64,000 bases of DNA from Megaustenia siamemsis (Eukaryota > Mollusca > Gastropoda > Stylommatophora > Ariophantidae): assembly GCA_032433765.1 (NCBI GenBank), contig JAVIAB010000160.1:37657723-37721722 (forward strand). The letters run 5' to 3'. Below are positions 22,561-33,859 of the stretch, one piece after another. Numbering within the stretch: position 1 is the first letter of the stretch; every line of letters begins with the position of its first letter. The notes under the pieces are model-generated. The model saw only the letters and a list, made by a program, of their open reading frames with translations, had not been told where the DNA came from and did not search any database. The position numbers were made by a program, and so were the translations under genes.

Positions 22561-23335
22561 AAGAAGATGTAATATGACAGGCTGTTTATGGTCGCTTTTT
22601 AAGAGATTGACACATTTGATTGATGAATGTGTAGGTAATGATTTCTAAGAAGTGGGAGTTAAAGTAGGTCGGAGTAGAATAGCGCGAGTTCGAAGAGGGC
22701 AATAACTAGCGAGCGAGATGAAATATCACGTGATAACCTTTCAGCATCTGTTGGAAATAGAAATATGAGTTTGTTGCGAGTGCAGTCCGCCTTTAAGTTC
22801 ACCATAGCGGGAGCTCAAACGCCAGCGATCGCCCAAAGCTGAGTCAATGTCTGGGATCAGGCCGGCTGGGGCTAGAATCTCCGTGGTGGTATTGATTCAC
22901 TGATTTAAATACCAAGGGCAGAAGTGGATCTGGTCAAGACAAGTTCCAAATCAAACCCCCCCCCCCCCCCCCCCGCAAATCTGGAAATTCAAGAAAGCCG
23001 TTGCAGCTAGCCACTTTCACCATTTTCATAGATCTAAGAGAAAATATCTCTTTCATTGCAAAAGTGGTAGTGGAAAAAGATAAGACCGCTTCGCTTTGTT
23101 ATTTACATTAATCTTGTTTTATTTCGTTAAAAGAGACCTAAATGATTGGGCCTGTGTGTTTCTTTTTATTGAGTGCTAACTGGTATCTTATCATTATGCA
23201 TGTACCATGTTCATGCTAGCGCAAGTTTCTCCATAACTTTTTGTCTCTACAGTTGTTTATCGATTCTAATGCTAAAACGCCCTATCATGCCATTTTATAA
23301 AATTGGTAACCTTTTCTCTCTCTGTTTCTCCTTAT
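22561..23335. other. Intron DNA, no recognised gene
   Basis: Contains a poly-C run at about 22957-22974. Nothing else is recognisable. Confidence 0.5.
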
Positions 23336-23337
23336 CT

Positions 23338-23660
23338 CTTATCATCATCATCAAGTACCGGGCCTGCTGGCGTAGATGATCATGTCTCTCCACAACTTTC
23401 GATCTCGACAGTTATTTATCATTTTTGTATGTTGACCTTCTGCCAAGCCATTCTCGCTGTCTGGTATTTTTTCTCTTTGCTTCTCTCTATCTCTTCGTCC
23501 CTCAATTGTTTCCAGTTGTTACAATATATTCCAGCTGTTCTCTTCTCATTACATGGCCAAAAAATGATGATTGTTTCTTCCTAATATTGGAAATTAGCTC
23601 TCTTTTTGCTGTGACCTCTTTCAGAACATTTTCATTATTTCTTATACCATGAATTTTTTT
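23338..23660 (-). pseudogene. LINE family Z 3' tail
   Basis: Reverse copy of the Z family end. It shares CATCATCATCAAGTACCGGG and GATCATGTCTCTCCACAA with the copy at 4718. Frames are broken. Confidence 0.8.
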
Positions 23661-23879
23661 TTCCAGTTGTCACAAAAATGTTCCATCTATCCCTTTCTCA
23701 TTATATGCAGCCAAAAGGTTATGGTGGCTATAATAGAATACCGTCGTCCGGTAGGGGATATCATAGGGTATGGGTAATACTCGACCGTCAATAAGATATT
23801 GTAAGCGAACTACCAACAAGAGACATTCTGCGGATGAGAAATTGAAAAACTAGGACACTTGCAAAATGGACAATTTGAT

Positions 23880-24095
23880 AATATCAGAATGGAATTGGAA
23901 TAGATGGATACTCATTTATTAGGATTATGTGAGATGAAACACACTAGATCAGGCGAACTGTATTTTAATAAATACAAAATAATAAATTCCGGGGGCACCA
24001 GACACGAAAGAGTAGGAATTGTTCCAGGCGTAGAAGAGGCAAGAACAGTGAAACGATTATGGGTAATATTTCACCTTATCTTTTTAAATTGATGG
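23880..24095 (+). pseudogene. LINE endonuclease domain fragment
   Basis: The + frame reads LLGLCEMKHTRSGEL and YKIINSGGTRHERVGIV. This matches the APE-type endonuclease strand order (L-x-L-x-E-x-x, then Y-x-x-x-x-S-G-G-x-x-x-x-x-G-V/I). It is the only endonuclease piece I see in the window. Confidence 0.7.
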
Positions 24096-24772
24096 TAGGC
24101 CAATATCTTTCTATTGTCCTATGGAGTCGAAGACGGCACATAGGGCAGACATTCTAGACTATGTGTACCCAAGGGTGAATGATCAGACCTTGCATGGGAC
24201 CCGCGTTGTATCTCGCCACAGGACTATGTTCTACGCGAGTTGCTCAATCCTGACGAACAGATGACTGCTGTTATTGCCTCTCGCTGCAGTGTTATTTTTA
24301 GTCTTTCTCTAAATCGGCCTCTTTTTCTTTTACTTTCTGGCTGCTATTTGAGGTCTTGCTTTGAGATTCTATTGTTAATATAACAGTGATATAAATAAAT
24401 AATTGTCATGAAATTAATATCTTCATCTTCTTCTACATTTATTCGATGACTACCGGCATTATTTCCTTTAACAAACATTGGTTTGCATAATATCATTCTC
24501 TCTCTCTCTCTCTGTCTGAAATGTAACTTTCTATTAATGTTACTATAATAATCACTGCAATTAATATCGTTACTATTACTCACAGTGCTATTGATTTGTC
24601 GTCTTTAATTTCCACAATTATTGCCGTACTTGCACATTAGTGTCATCTAGCATTCCAACCGTTGCCATGATAACACAGGGAGATGGTTGCGATTTATGCC
24701 AGGTGACATTCACCACAACCAACCACATACAAAGCTTCACGGCCAAATACAAAACACAATTATTTTCCTCAG
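24096..24772. other. Intron DNA before exon F
   Basis: Holds a short (CT)n run at 24498-24512. The part 24120-24300 has a repeat-like, less AT-rich look that I cannot assign. Confidence 0.45.
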
Positions 24773-24896
24773 TCCTAAATTTGGCTTCTGGTCTCAAGAC
24801 GGCTGTAGCGTGTTGGCGACCAACAAAACACACACTTCATGCAAATGTGATCACATGACCAACTTTGCTATCCTCTTAGATGTCCATGGATTTGAG
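24773..24896 (+). CDS. Adhesion GPCR exon F (GPS cleavage site)
   Basis: The acceptor is TATTTTCCTCAG and the donor GAG/GTAAGA. It enters in phase 2 and leaves in phase 0. It reads KFGFWSQDGCSVLATNKTHT, then SCKCDHMTNFAILLD. All landmarks of a GPS are visible: W-S-x-x-G-C, the T-x-C-x-C pair and the cleavage tripeptide H-M-T (family consensus H-L/M-T/S, cut before T). The following TNFAILLD would be the tethered agonist. This is the strongest single piece of evidence that the gene is an adhesion GPCR. Confidence 0.95.
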
Positions 24897-25019
24897 GTAA
24901 GAGACACCAAACTCTAACAATGTAAATGTAATCTTATAGTATCACTTCCCTCGGGACTTAAACTCACAAAGTAGCAGCATTTGTTTTTAGATTTTTTTTT
25001 TTTCCACTTTTTTTTTTTC

Positions 25020-25095
25020 CACAGCGAGTGGCCTAGTGGATTGCATCATTTGTTTTCCAATCAGACGGGAGCGGGTTCAATTCTGAGTCCATTTT
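25020..25095 (+). mobile_element. tRNA-like SINE head
   Basis: GCGAGTGGCCTAGTGGATTG and GGGAGCGGGTTCAATTCTGA resemble A and B boxes of a tRNA promoter. No acceptor-stem pairing is convincing and a poly-T precedes it. It is probably a degenerate SINE, not a tRNA gene. A (CA)n run follows at 25142-25162. Confidence 0.45.
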
Positions 25096-25204
25096 TTTCA
25101 GCAGTGTGTGAAATTTAACCAAAACATGAGTTAGTCGATAGACACACACACACACACACACACCCACATACACACAAAGTCCGTCGTAGATAATTTACAT
25201 GTAT

Positions 25205-25437
25205 TTTTAACATACAATGCGGAAGCCATCTGAGACTATTACACGAATGACCTTTCTTGGAATCCCCGAGGAAAGAGACAAAGAGGAATATAAAAATATA
25301 CTTGGAGAAGACGGGTGGAAGCAGAGAGGAAGAGAATGGAGAAGACATGAAACGATCTTAATTGAATGGCAAGAAACAGAGCAGCTTGGAATGTGTTTGT
25401 TAAGACTCGGAGCTCCACAGAGAGCTAACAAATAGAA
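25205..25437 (+). pseudogene. LINE family X 3' tail
   Basis: Forward copy of the X tail (GGAATCCCCGAGGAAAGAGA to CGGAGCTCCACAGAGAGCTA), diverged from the copy at 41220. Confidence 0.8.
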
Positions 25438-25496
25438 GATTAAAATACAATGATGAAATCACTACAAATGATGTCACAGATAACACCAAGCGCATT

Positions 25497-25735
25497 GAAT
25501 GTCCCAAGAGATAGGGTTCGATCCCAACCGACGGCTTCCTGTTCACCCAGCGTTTAATGGGTACCGGATATTTTTTTCTGGGAAAGTAAAGTGGCACGGG
25601 CGTAATACCGACCACATTACCCCAAAAATCATGTGCCGAAGGTCTGTAAAATGTATAGTCACTAACACCATATTCCCTGTATGCCACTTGGTGTGACGGG
25701 GGTACTTTACTTTTATTTTTACATAGAATGTCCCA
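25497..25735 (+). mobile_element. SINE1 copy, 5' truncated, with 10 bp target duplication
   Basis: The insert 25507-25725 starts at the B box (GGTTCGATCCCAACC) without the A-box half. GAATGTCCCA flanks it on both sides (25497-25506, 25726-25735). Confidence 0.93.
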
Positions 25736-25867
25736 GATAGTTTTATCGAGAGTAGTTCTCTACTGAACTCTAGATGTTAGAACAAGAGAAATACCAAGAC
25801 GTACATGGTATAGTATGTTTGATAAAGAAATTAGGAATAGCGACTTTTTGTGGGACTTGAAAGAGTG

Positions 25868-26704
25868 GCTGAAGTCAGACAATAGTGGCAAATTCTAGTG
25901 ACGCTGAAGTCAGACAATAGTGGCGAATTCTAGTGACGCTGAAGTCAGACAATAGTGGCGAATTCTAGTGATGCTGAAGTCAGACAATAGTGGCGAATTC
26001 TAGTGACGCTGAAGTCAGACAATAGTGGCGAATTCTAGTGACGCTGAAGTCAGACAATAGTGGCGAATTCTAGTGACGCTGAAGTCAGACAATAGTGGCG
26101 AATTCTAGTGACGCTGAAGTCAGACAATAGTGGCGAATTCTAGTGACGCTGAAGTCAGACAATAGTGGCGAATTCTAGTGACGCTGAAGTCAGACAATAG
26201 TGGCGAATTCTAGTGACGCTGAAGTCAGACAATAGTGGCGAATTCTAGTGACGCTGAAGTCAGACAATAGTGGCGAATTCTAGTGACGCTGAAGTCAGAC
26301 AATAGTGGCGAATTCTAGTGACGCTGAAGTCAGACAATAGTGGCGAATTCTAGTGACGCTGAAGTCAGACAATAGTGGCGAATTCTAGTGACGCTGAAGT
26401 CAGACAATAGTGGCGAATTCTAGTGACGCTGAAGTCAGACAATAGTGGCGAATTCTAGTGACGCTGAAGTCAGACAATAGTGGCGAATTCTAGTGACGCT
26501 GAAGTCAGACAATAGTGGCGAATTCTAGTGACGCTGAAGTCAGACAATAGTGGCGAATTCTAGTGACGCTGAAGTCAGACAATAGTGGCAAATTCTAGTG
26601 ACGCTGAAGTCAGACAATAGTTGCGAGTTCTAGTGACGCTGAAGTCAGACAATAGTGGCGAATTCTAGTGACGCTGAAGTCAGACATTAGTGGCGAACTC
26701 TAGT
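25868..26704. repeat. 35 bp satellite array (about 24 units)
   Basis: The unit is GCTGAAGTCAGACAATAGTG plus GCGAATTCTAGTGAC. Nearly all units are identical. Changes are confined to the first, second and last three units (GGCAAATTC, GTGATGC, GTTGCGAG, CATTAGTG). Each unit has a GAATTC site. Confidence 0.97.
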
Positions 26705-26744
26705 GGTGTCTTTGTGTGCCGGAGGGCTTATAGATTGGTAGGAC

Positions 26745-27041
26745 TAAGTGAGTAGGATGGAGCCGCGACAGCTCAGTGGTTAGTGAACTGGACTACAAAG
26801 GACAAGAGGTAGGGTTCGATCCCAACCAACGGCTTCCAGGTTCACCCAGCCGTTAATGGGTACCGGATTTTTTTTTTCCTGGGAAAGTAAAGCGGCACGG
26901 GCGTAATACCGACCACATTACCCCAAAAATCATGTGCCGAAGGTCTGTAAAATTTATGGTCACTAACACCATATTCCCTATACGCCACTTGGCGTGACGG
27001 GCGCACTTTACTTTTTTTTTTTTTTTTTAAGTGAGTGGGAT
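26745..27041 (+). mobile_element. SINE1 copy with 14 bp target duplication
   Basis: The insert is 26759-27027. The flanks TAAGTGAGTAGGAT and TAAGTGAGTGGGAT differ by one base. Head, B box and tail are complete, with a long poly-T after the tail. Confidence 0.93.
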
Positions 27042-27439
27042 TTTTTTTGTTTTTCACTTGCAATATTATCTATTTATAAACAAATAGGGCAATAATCCAG
27101 ATATGAGTGAATGTTGATAGATATTGCTTTTTTCTAACTCTGTGATCAGGTTACCTAATATGACAACGTGATCTACTGGGGTTAAATCAGTCACAGAAAA
27201 AAAAAAAACCAACAGTTGCGTCAAGGAACCACTATCCTGCCACCTTTCACAATAAAGAATGAAGAAGTCAAATATGATCAATAGAATGTAATGGATCGGA
27301 GGATCGGGAAGACAGACGCTAAATGACGTTCCAAAGGAGAAAAAAAAAATATCGTCGTTTGAAGAAACTGACAACTCATACTTTGGTTGCTTTCTTCTTC
27401 CTCTTCTTCCTCTTCTTCTTTTTTTTTTTTTTTTCTTTT

Positions 27440-28098
27440 ATCTCTCGATTAATGGGTGTGTGTATATCTTTATCTGGGTGTGTCTTATCTGTGTGCGCGT
27501 TAGTGTCTGAGTCTGTATGGGTGTCTGTGTGTGTCTTATCTGTGTGTGCCAATGTGTGTGCGTTAGTGTCTGTGTCTGTATGGGTGAAAGTGTGTGTGTG
27601 TTTATCTGGGTGTGTCATATCTGTGTGTGTGTGTGCCAATGTGTGTGCGTTAGTATCTGTCTCTGTATGTGTTTGTCTGGATATGTCTTAATTGTGTGTG
27701 CCAGTGTGTCTGTCTGCGCGCGTGTGTGTGTGTGTATCTGGATGTGTCTAAAGTATGTATGTGTCTGCGTGAGTGTCTCTCTGTGTGTTTGTCTCTGTAC
27801 GTATTTGTCTGGCTGTGTCTTAACTGTGTGTGCTAATGTGTGTGTGTGTGTGTCTGTGTAAATGTTTATCTGAATGTGTCTAAAGTCCATCTGTATGTGC
27901 CAATATGTGTGTGTCTGTCTCTCGGTGTGTTTTTCTTGCCGTGTGTTACTAGTGTGTGCCAATGTGAGTGTGTGTGTGTGTGTGTGTTCTATGTGTGTGT
28001 CTATATGAGTTTGTGCGTGCGTGTGTGTCTGTGTTTGTGTGTGTGTACACATAGGATCGTGTGCGTGCATGTATGTGTGTGTGTACACATATGATCGT
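27440..28098. repeat. Degenerate (TG)n minisatellite
   Basis: TGTGTG tracts with interspersed TCTGTG, TTAGTG and CCAATGTG in loosely repeated blocks. The frames on both strands are composition effects. Confidence 0.9.
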
Positions 28099-28282
28099 GT
28101 ACATCATTAATTCCTTTTATTTGATCGTAGTGGAGAACAAACATCCACATTGTGTCAGCCGCTCTCTTCCAAATCTCGAACAATAAATATGACAAGAAAC
28201 ATGTGAGATCTGCTGAATAAATTATAGAAAATGCCGTGAAAAACGCAAGCAGACAAATTTAGCTTTTATTTCTCCTGACCAG

Positions 28283-28386
28283 ATACCCAAAATGCACCAG
28301 TCTGTGCTGCGACTTGTCACTATCATCGGTTGCTTCATCTCATGTATCTCACTCCTAGCCAGTTGGATCACGTTCCAGTGTTTTGC
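28283..28386 (+). CDS. Adhesion GPCR exon G (transmembrane helix 1)
   Basis: The acceptor is TTTCTCCTGACCAG and the donor GC/GTGAGT. It enters in phase 0 from exon F and leaves in phase 2. It reads KMHQSVLRLVTIIGCFISCI, then SLLASWITFQCF, a hydrophobic span of about 24 residues that fits helix 1 of the seven-helix domain directly after the GPS. The following exons (helices 2 to 7) are not seen by eye in the rest of the window. They may lie beyond it or be hidden in repeats. Confidence 0.85.
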
Positions 28387-28597
28387 GTGAGTATCCTAAA
28401 TGTTTGTTTGCATATTTCATTTATTTTTCATCTTATTTATATATTTCCTGTTTGTTGGGTTTAGTTGTTGTCTTGCTGAGTTCATTGTGTTGTCTTTACT
28501 TGTTCATAACTGTGTTCATTCGTTGCTTTCTGTGCTCATTTGTTGTTTGCTGAACCGATATTGAACGGTGGTGAATGAGCTGCTCTACTGTGAACGA

Positions 28598-28860
28598 GAG
28601 GTTGGGCTCCATCTCAATCGAGAGATTCTAGGTTCACCCAGCCTTATAAAAGGGTAACGCGTAAAGTGAAGGTCTCCCCCCCCCCCCCCACTGACTTGCT
28701 AGGCGTATGGGGAATATGGTGTTAGTGACCATATTTTTCTATGACCACCGCACATTTTTAAGTGATGTGGTCGGTATCACACCAGGCCGCCTTTACTTCC
28801 CAGAAAGATTGCTGGTACCCATTTTTAGAGTCTGGGTGAAACCCTTGGACTTTGTCAGTT
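28598..28860. mobile_element. Degenerate SINE1 pieces in inverted arrangement
   Basis: A forward piece (GATTCTAGGTTCACCCAGCC) is followed after a poly-C run by a reverse piece with ATATGGTGTTAGTGACC, GATGTGGTCGGTATCAC and AGTCTGGGTGAAACCC. Confidence 0.75.
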
Positions 28861-28867
28861 CGAAAAA

Positions 28868-29180
28868 AAATTAAATCGCCACTTCTGGGTATCGAACAGA
28901 TTCTTCTGATCTGGGAGTGAGCACGCCAACTATAAATGTGTACCTGATGCTTTTGTTTGAGGGGCAGACGGTATTGGCAGCACTGACCACTGTTCTGCTG
29001 GCTGAAAAGCCGGCGTATGGTGTCCGAAGCCCGCGGCAGACAGAAAGGATTTTTTCTATCGGGGGTGAAATAAAAATCGTGAGTCTCACACGTCGTGGCG
29101 ACTGCTTTGAACAAGCGGCCTTTATCCCTCTGGTTCTATCGTTGCCCCTCGACATACACCAGCAATGGTACTATGTGTCG
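28868..29180 (-). mobile_element. SINE-like element with tRNA-type head
   Basis: On the - strand, GGCGTGCTCACTCCCAGATC followed by CTGTTCGATACCCAG looks like A- and B-box regions, ending in poly-T after the head. The rest, 28960-29180, is GC-richer than its surroundings and open in some frames. I judge it a retroposon, with low certainty. Confidence 0.4.
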
Positions 29181-29194
29181 TAAAGATGTTTTTT

Positions 29195-29420
29195 TTTTTT
29201 TTAATACTGACTCTCTTCCACCTTTCAGCTCCCTGTGGAGCACAGTTCCTCAACAAACACTTTCCAAGTCGTTCTGTTTCTTGCCATTCTTTTTTAAGAT
29301 CATACCGTGTCTTCCCCAACATCTTCATCTCAGCTTCTATCTGCCTTCTCCAAGAATTCTTTGGTCTTCCTCTTTATCTTTTCCCCTGGGGATTCCAAAA
29401 AGGGCCAGTTGTATAACACG
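29195..29420 (-). pseudogene. LINE family X 3' tail
   Basis: Reverse copy, CAGCTCCCTGTGGAGCACAG to CCCCTGGGGATTCCAAAAAG. Confidence 0.8.
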
Positions 29421-29860
29421 CAGGTCTGACTACATAACAAATAATAATATTAAAATAAAGAAAAAAAAATTATGATGATTAAAAAAAACAACAAATGAGT
29501 AAATAAATAAATAAAACAAGAACTATGGGCACAAACGCCATGTTCTATGTATTGCACAGTGCGGAAAAACAGAGAAAATTATGCCTTAATTTGGGCAGAT
29601 TAGTTGAAATCCGTCGATAAGAGGATGGAAGGCTGCTCGGTTCTCGGTGCAGGACACCAGGGCTCGAAAAACGCTTCAAAGTCAGTCCAACTGGGAAAGG
29701 GAGTAACCATTTAGGGAAGGAGAATAATTGTGGGAGCAAGAGAGCAAGAACATTGGACTTTAGTCTCCAAAAACAACTGCTCATCGGATGTGGAAGTTCT
29801 ACATTCTACACCCGATCTTATGTGGTTACCTTTGTTTTATACCATTTATTGTTTTAAGGG
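29421..29860. other. No recognised gene
   Basis: A-rich stretch, then about 280 bases of unassigned sequence with a possible old SINE-like element (GCGGAAAAACAGAGAAAATT to CGCTTCAAAGTCAGTCCAAC). Confidence 0.4.
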
Positions 29861-29861
29861 A

Positions 29862-30310
29862 GCCGTGGTAGTTCCTTGATTACTGAACTGGGCTGCTACT
29901 AACAAGAGGGTGGATTCGATCTTAATCGATGGCTTCCAGGTTCATACAGACTTAAGTGGGCACCAAATTTTTCTGAGAAAGACGGACGGTACTGACATAG
30001 TATCGATCACACTACCCAAAAATAATGTAACAAAGGAGTAAAGAATATATTAGTACCGACCACATTACCCAAAAATAATGTAACAAAGGAGTAAAGAATA
30101 TATTAGTACCGACCACATTACCCAAAAATAATGTAACAAAGGTGTAAAGAATATATTAGTACCGACCACATTACCCAAAAATAATGTAACAAAGGTGTAA
30201 AGAATATATTATAGTACCGACCACATTACCCAAAAATAATGTAACAAAGGTGTAAAGAATATATGAGCACTACCATCATGTTTCCTGTAAGCCACCTCGA
30301 GGCGTGGCGG
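29862..30310 (+). mobile_element. Diverged SINE1 with internal 53 bp amplification
   Basis: An old SINE1 copy (GAGCCGTGGTAGTTCCTTGA at the head) whose middle, AGTACCGACCACATTACCCA plus AAAATAATGTAACAAAGG, is present about five times in tandem (30000-30265). The normal tail then follows (GTAAGCCACCTCGAGGCGTG). Confidence 0.9.
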
Positions 30311-30345
30311 AGGTCTTTCTTCTTTTCTTTATAGTTTGAGGCGAC

Positions 30346-30347
30346 TA

Positions 30348-30396
<49 letters not shown>
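30346..30396. repeat. (CT)n microsatellite
   Basis: Uninterrupted CT run except for one TT. It is followed at 30398-30465 by a short reverse piece of family B. Confidence 0.95.
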
Positions 30397-30399
<3 letters not shown>

Positions 30400-30589
30400 T
30401 TCATCCGACGACTAAAGAAAAAAGAAGACCTCCTCTTCATCCGCCCTTAAAAGAACATTAAGTAGATGTAAATGCATCGTTCTGAGCTGAATGTGATCGA
30501 TGTGCAAAGAGTTTTATTATTAGACCCATCGACTAAACTCTTCCAGTACTGAAGGTTTTTATCAATTCAATCGCGCCTACCAGCACCAG

Positions 30590-30935
30590 AGTTGGAAGTT
30601 GTCAGCGACCCACAGCTGATGGCTTGTGCCAGGATCGGTGAACCAAAACCATCCAGACCCTGCTCCACCTCTTCGTGGTGCCTCCAGTAACAGACCTAAC
30701 CTGTCTAGTCTGGCCAAGCGTGCAGGGATCGAAGAGGGAAGACAACACGGTACTCAAAAATGTTGTGCTGAAGTCGGATGTGTTGAGCCGAAAGGCGCAA
30801 ATATAACAGTTATAGGGCAAACCACAACACAACGCAGACACGTCCACTACGTCCTTGTAAGGGTGGATGATGAAGAGGAATATTCTAGTCTACTACGATA
30901 TTCTAGAATACTTAAGTCATCTGGCGAACGCAACC
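30590..30935 (+). repeat. Dispersed repeat family B
   Basis: Same family as 3092-3395. It shares GTGAACCAAAACCATCCAGA, GACCCTGCTCCACCTCTTCG and GGGATCGAAGAGGGAAGACA. Confidence 0.75.
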
Positions 30936-31303
30936 AACCACCAATTCAATGATAGAGATTTCAGAGACAAAATTTGTCATGGTTTTAAATATAAAATTCA
31001 CATGTTTATATTTATCTAACACTTAATATATGATATCTCAATGTTTAGATAAATAAACAAGGAGCTACTCTTCACAAATACCAAGATGATATCAGACATA
31101 ATAAAATGAATATGGTTTGATGGCATTTTGCACTAATCAAATTGAGAGTGGCGCACTGTGCGGCTACACGTACTTGACCGAAATTGGCATGGCGCATGGT
31201 GCGTCAAAAGAGTTAAATATGTGTTTTTATCTTCTAGAATTTCATGCCATTCAAGATCATGAACAGTAAAGCAACAACTAAAATATCAGCATAAAACAAC
31301 AAG

Positions 31304-31590
31304 TATTTCTCACTTTAGGAGCCGCGATAGCTAAGTGGTTAGTGAACTGGACTACAAAGGACAAGAGGTAGGGTTCGATCCCAACCGACGGCTTCCGGGT
31401 TCACCCAGCCTTAAATGGGTACCGGATTTTTTTTTCTGGGAAAGTAAAGCGGCACGGGCGTAATACCGACCACATTACCCAAAAAATCATGTACTGAAAG
31501 TCTATAAAATTTATGGTCACTAACACAATATTCCCTATACGCCACTTGGCGTGACGGGGGTACTTGACTTTCTACTATTTCTTACTTTAG
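31304..31590 (+). mobile_element. SINE1 copy with 15 bp target duplication
   Basis: The flanks TATTTCTCACTTTAG (31304-31318) and TATTTCTTACTTTAG (31576-31590) differ by one base. The copy between them is complete. Confidence 0.93.
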
Positions 31591-31799
31591 ACACCACACA
31601 ATTTGTGGTCTATCAGGATATTTCCCAGACGTGAACTGTGACTTAAGTCAGCTTTAGATCAAACTGACATTTCTCTTAAACATCGTTAGATGGTTGTTAT
31701 CGTTCTAGCTGCGTGTTTACTCTATTTTCTTAAATCTATCAAAAATAACAAGCTTCAATTGTATTCCTTCGATACAAGTAGAATGGAACTAAAGTACTT

Positions 31800-32760
31800 A
31801 AATAACGTACTCTCTTAGTTTTGTTCTTTCTCCATCTTTCATTTTAACGCTATTTTTCTCTCTATCTTTCATTATCTCCCTATTATCTCTTCCATCCGCT
31901 CCTTCTCATCGTCTTCCCCTCTACCCAAGCAAATTTATCTTTCCCTATCTCATACTCTCCATCTTTCTCCCCAATCTCTATTCTCTTTTCCTGTCCCTTC
32001 TCTCACTCAATAAGTTTTTCTCTCTCCCTACCTGCTCTCATTGTTCTCCCCAATCACTTTTCTCTTTCCTTGCCGTCTTCTCAGCCTGTTCTCTCCAACC
32101 TATTTTCTCTTTCCATATTTTCCCTCCCCTCCCCTAATTTTTCTTATCTTTCCCTTATTCTTTTCCTCCCCCCTTTCCTCCCCCCTTTCCTCCCCCCTTC
32201 TCAAATTATGTTTCTTTATCTCACTCCTACTCTATCTCTTCAACTAAAATTCTCCTTTTCCCCTCTATCTTCCTCTTTCCCAGTCTCTTCTCTTTTTCCC
32301 TCTATCTTCCTCTTCCACAGTCTCTCTTCTCTTTTTCACCTCTATCTTATCTTCCTCTTCTCCAGTCTTTTTCTCTCTTTTTCCCTCTATCTTCCTCTTC
32401 TCCGGTTTCTTTCTCTCTTTTCCCCTCTATCTTCCTCTTCCCCAGTCTCTTCTCTGTTTCCCTCTATCTTCCCCTTCTCCAGTCTCTTTCTCTCTTTTCT
32501 CCAGTCGCTTTCTCTCTTTTCCCCTCTATCTTCCTCTTCCCCAGTCTCTTCTCTTTTTCCCTCTATCTTCTTCTTCCACAGTCTCCCTTCTATTTTTCCC
32601 CTCTATCTTCCTCTTCTCCAGTCTCTCTCTCATTTTCCCCATCTATCTTCCTCTTCTCCAGTTTCAATTATCTTTTTCCCCCTCTATCTTCCTCTTCTCC
32701 AGTCTCTCTCTCATTTTCCCCCTCTATCTTCCTCTTCTATAGTCACTACTTGCCCCTAAA
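31800..32760. repeat. Pyrimidine-rich minisatellite
   Basis: From 32225 on, loose units of CCCTCTATCTTCCTCTTC plus CAGTCTCTTCTCTTTTT repeat. The region is almost pure C/T on the + strand, which explains the 229-codon frame. It could form triplex DNA. Confidence 0.85.
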
Positions 32761-32768
32761 TGAGATGT

Positions 32769-33075
32769 CTAAAGGAGTAATGAAAACTTTCTGAAAGAGG
32801 CCAATGCAAAAAGAGAGCTAATTTCCAATATTAGGAAGAAACCATAATTTTTTGGACATGTAATGGGAAGGGAACAGCTGGAACATATTGTGACAACTGG
32901 GAAAATTGAGGGACGAAGATATAGATGGTAGCAAAGAGAAAAGATACCAGACAGCTTTAAGAGAATAGCTTGGCAAAAAGTCAACAAGAGAATTGATAAT
33001 CTGTGTCGAGATTGAAAGTTGTGGAGAGACGTGATCACCTACGCCCGCAGGTCCGGCACTTAATGATGACGATGA
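32769..33075 (+). pseudogene. LINE family Z 3' tail
   Basis: Forward copy. GAGGCCAATGCAAAAAGAGA to GTGGAGAGACGTGATCACCT, then a GATGACGATGAC tail. Frames are broken. Confidence 0.8.
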
Positions 33076-33475
33076 CTTGTCCCCAAATCTGTCTTCAAAC
33101 TTGTTTTTCATTCTTTCTCCCCTCTCTCTGCTGTCTCTTCTCTTCCATTAGTTTCTACTACCGATCCCCAGGCGTTCTTATCTCTCCCTACCTCTTCAAT
33201 CTCCAATCCCCTCCCCAAACAAACACCTGCATCATAATTTATAAAAGGAAAGCCACCAACATAAATAATTCAAGGTAAAGAGACCCACCCGAACACTCGT
33301 GTCTTTCCTGAGAGCAGTTACTAACTTTCATAATCCACCCATCTTCCATGTTAGCTCATTATATAACATTATCTGAATAACTGAAATCACATTGTTGTTT
33401 ATTATTTGTAGCAAATCTAGTTACTCTTCAAATGATCACGCTCAATCAGCGGTTCGAAATATTGTAGCAGGCGAT

Positions 33476-33767
33476 GTAGGCCTTCAGTAAAAAAAAAAAA
33501 AAAAAGTAAAGAGCCCCCGTCACGCCAAGTGGCGTATAGGGAATATGGTGTTAGTGACCATATATTTTACAGACCTTCGGCATATGATTTTTGGGGTAAT
33601 GTGGTCGGTATTACGCCCGCGCCGCTTTACTTTCCCAGAAAAATCCGGTACCCATTTAAGGCTGGGTGAACCCGGAAGCCGTCGCTTGGGATCGAACCCT
33701 ACCCCTTGTCCTTTGTAGTCCAGTTCACTAACCACTGAGCTATCGCGGCTCCCAAGTAGGCCTTCAG
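33476..33767 (-). mobile_element. SINE1 copy with 12 bp target duplication
   Basis: GTAGGCCTTCAG flanks the insert (33476-33487, 33756-33767). Full reverse copy, with its tail preceded by a T-rich end (poly-A on the + strand). Confidence 0.95.
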
Positions 33768-33859
33768 CTGGAACGATAATAAACAACACCAATCTATATA
33801 TATGTGACATATCCTTATATATGTTTGTGTTGTTTCTTGTTCCAGCTGAAGGCCTACTT
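33754..33859. repeat. Hairpin-forming inverted repeat
   Basis: AAGTAGGCCTTCAGCTGGAA on the left pairs with TTCCAGCTGAAGGCCTACTT on the right, with further pairing of AAACAACAC and GTGTTGTTT. The arms are about 33-36 bases around a 37-base AT-rich loop. It may be a small MITE. The SINE1 at 33488 inserted in the left arm. Confidence 0.75.

Noticed and set aside
27323..28195. Overlapping Cys/Val and Thr/His frames on both strands
   Set aside because: Translation of a TG-rich minisatellite.
32070..32759. 229-codon Ser/Leu/Phe-rich frame
   Set aside because: Produced by an almost pure pyrimidine tract.
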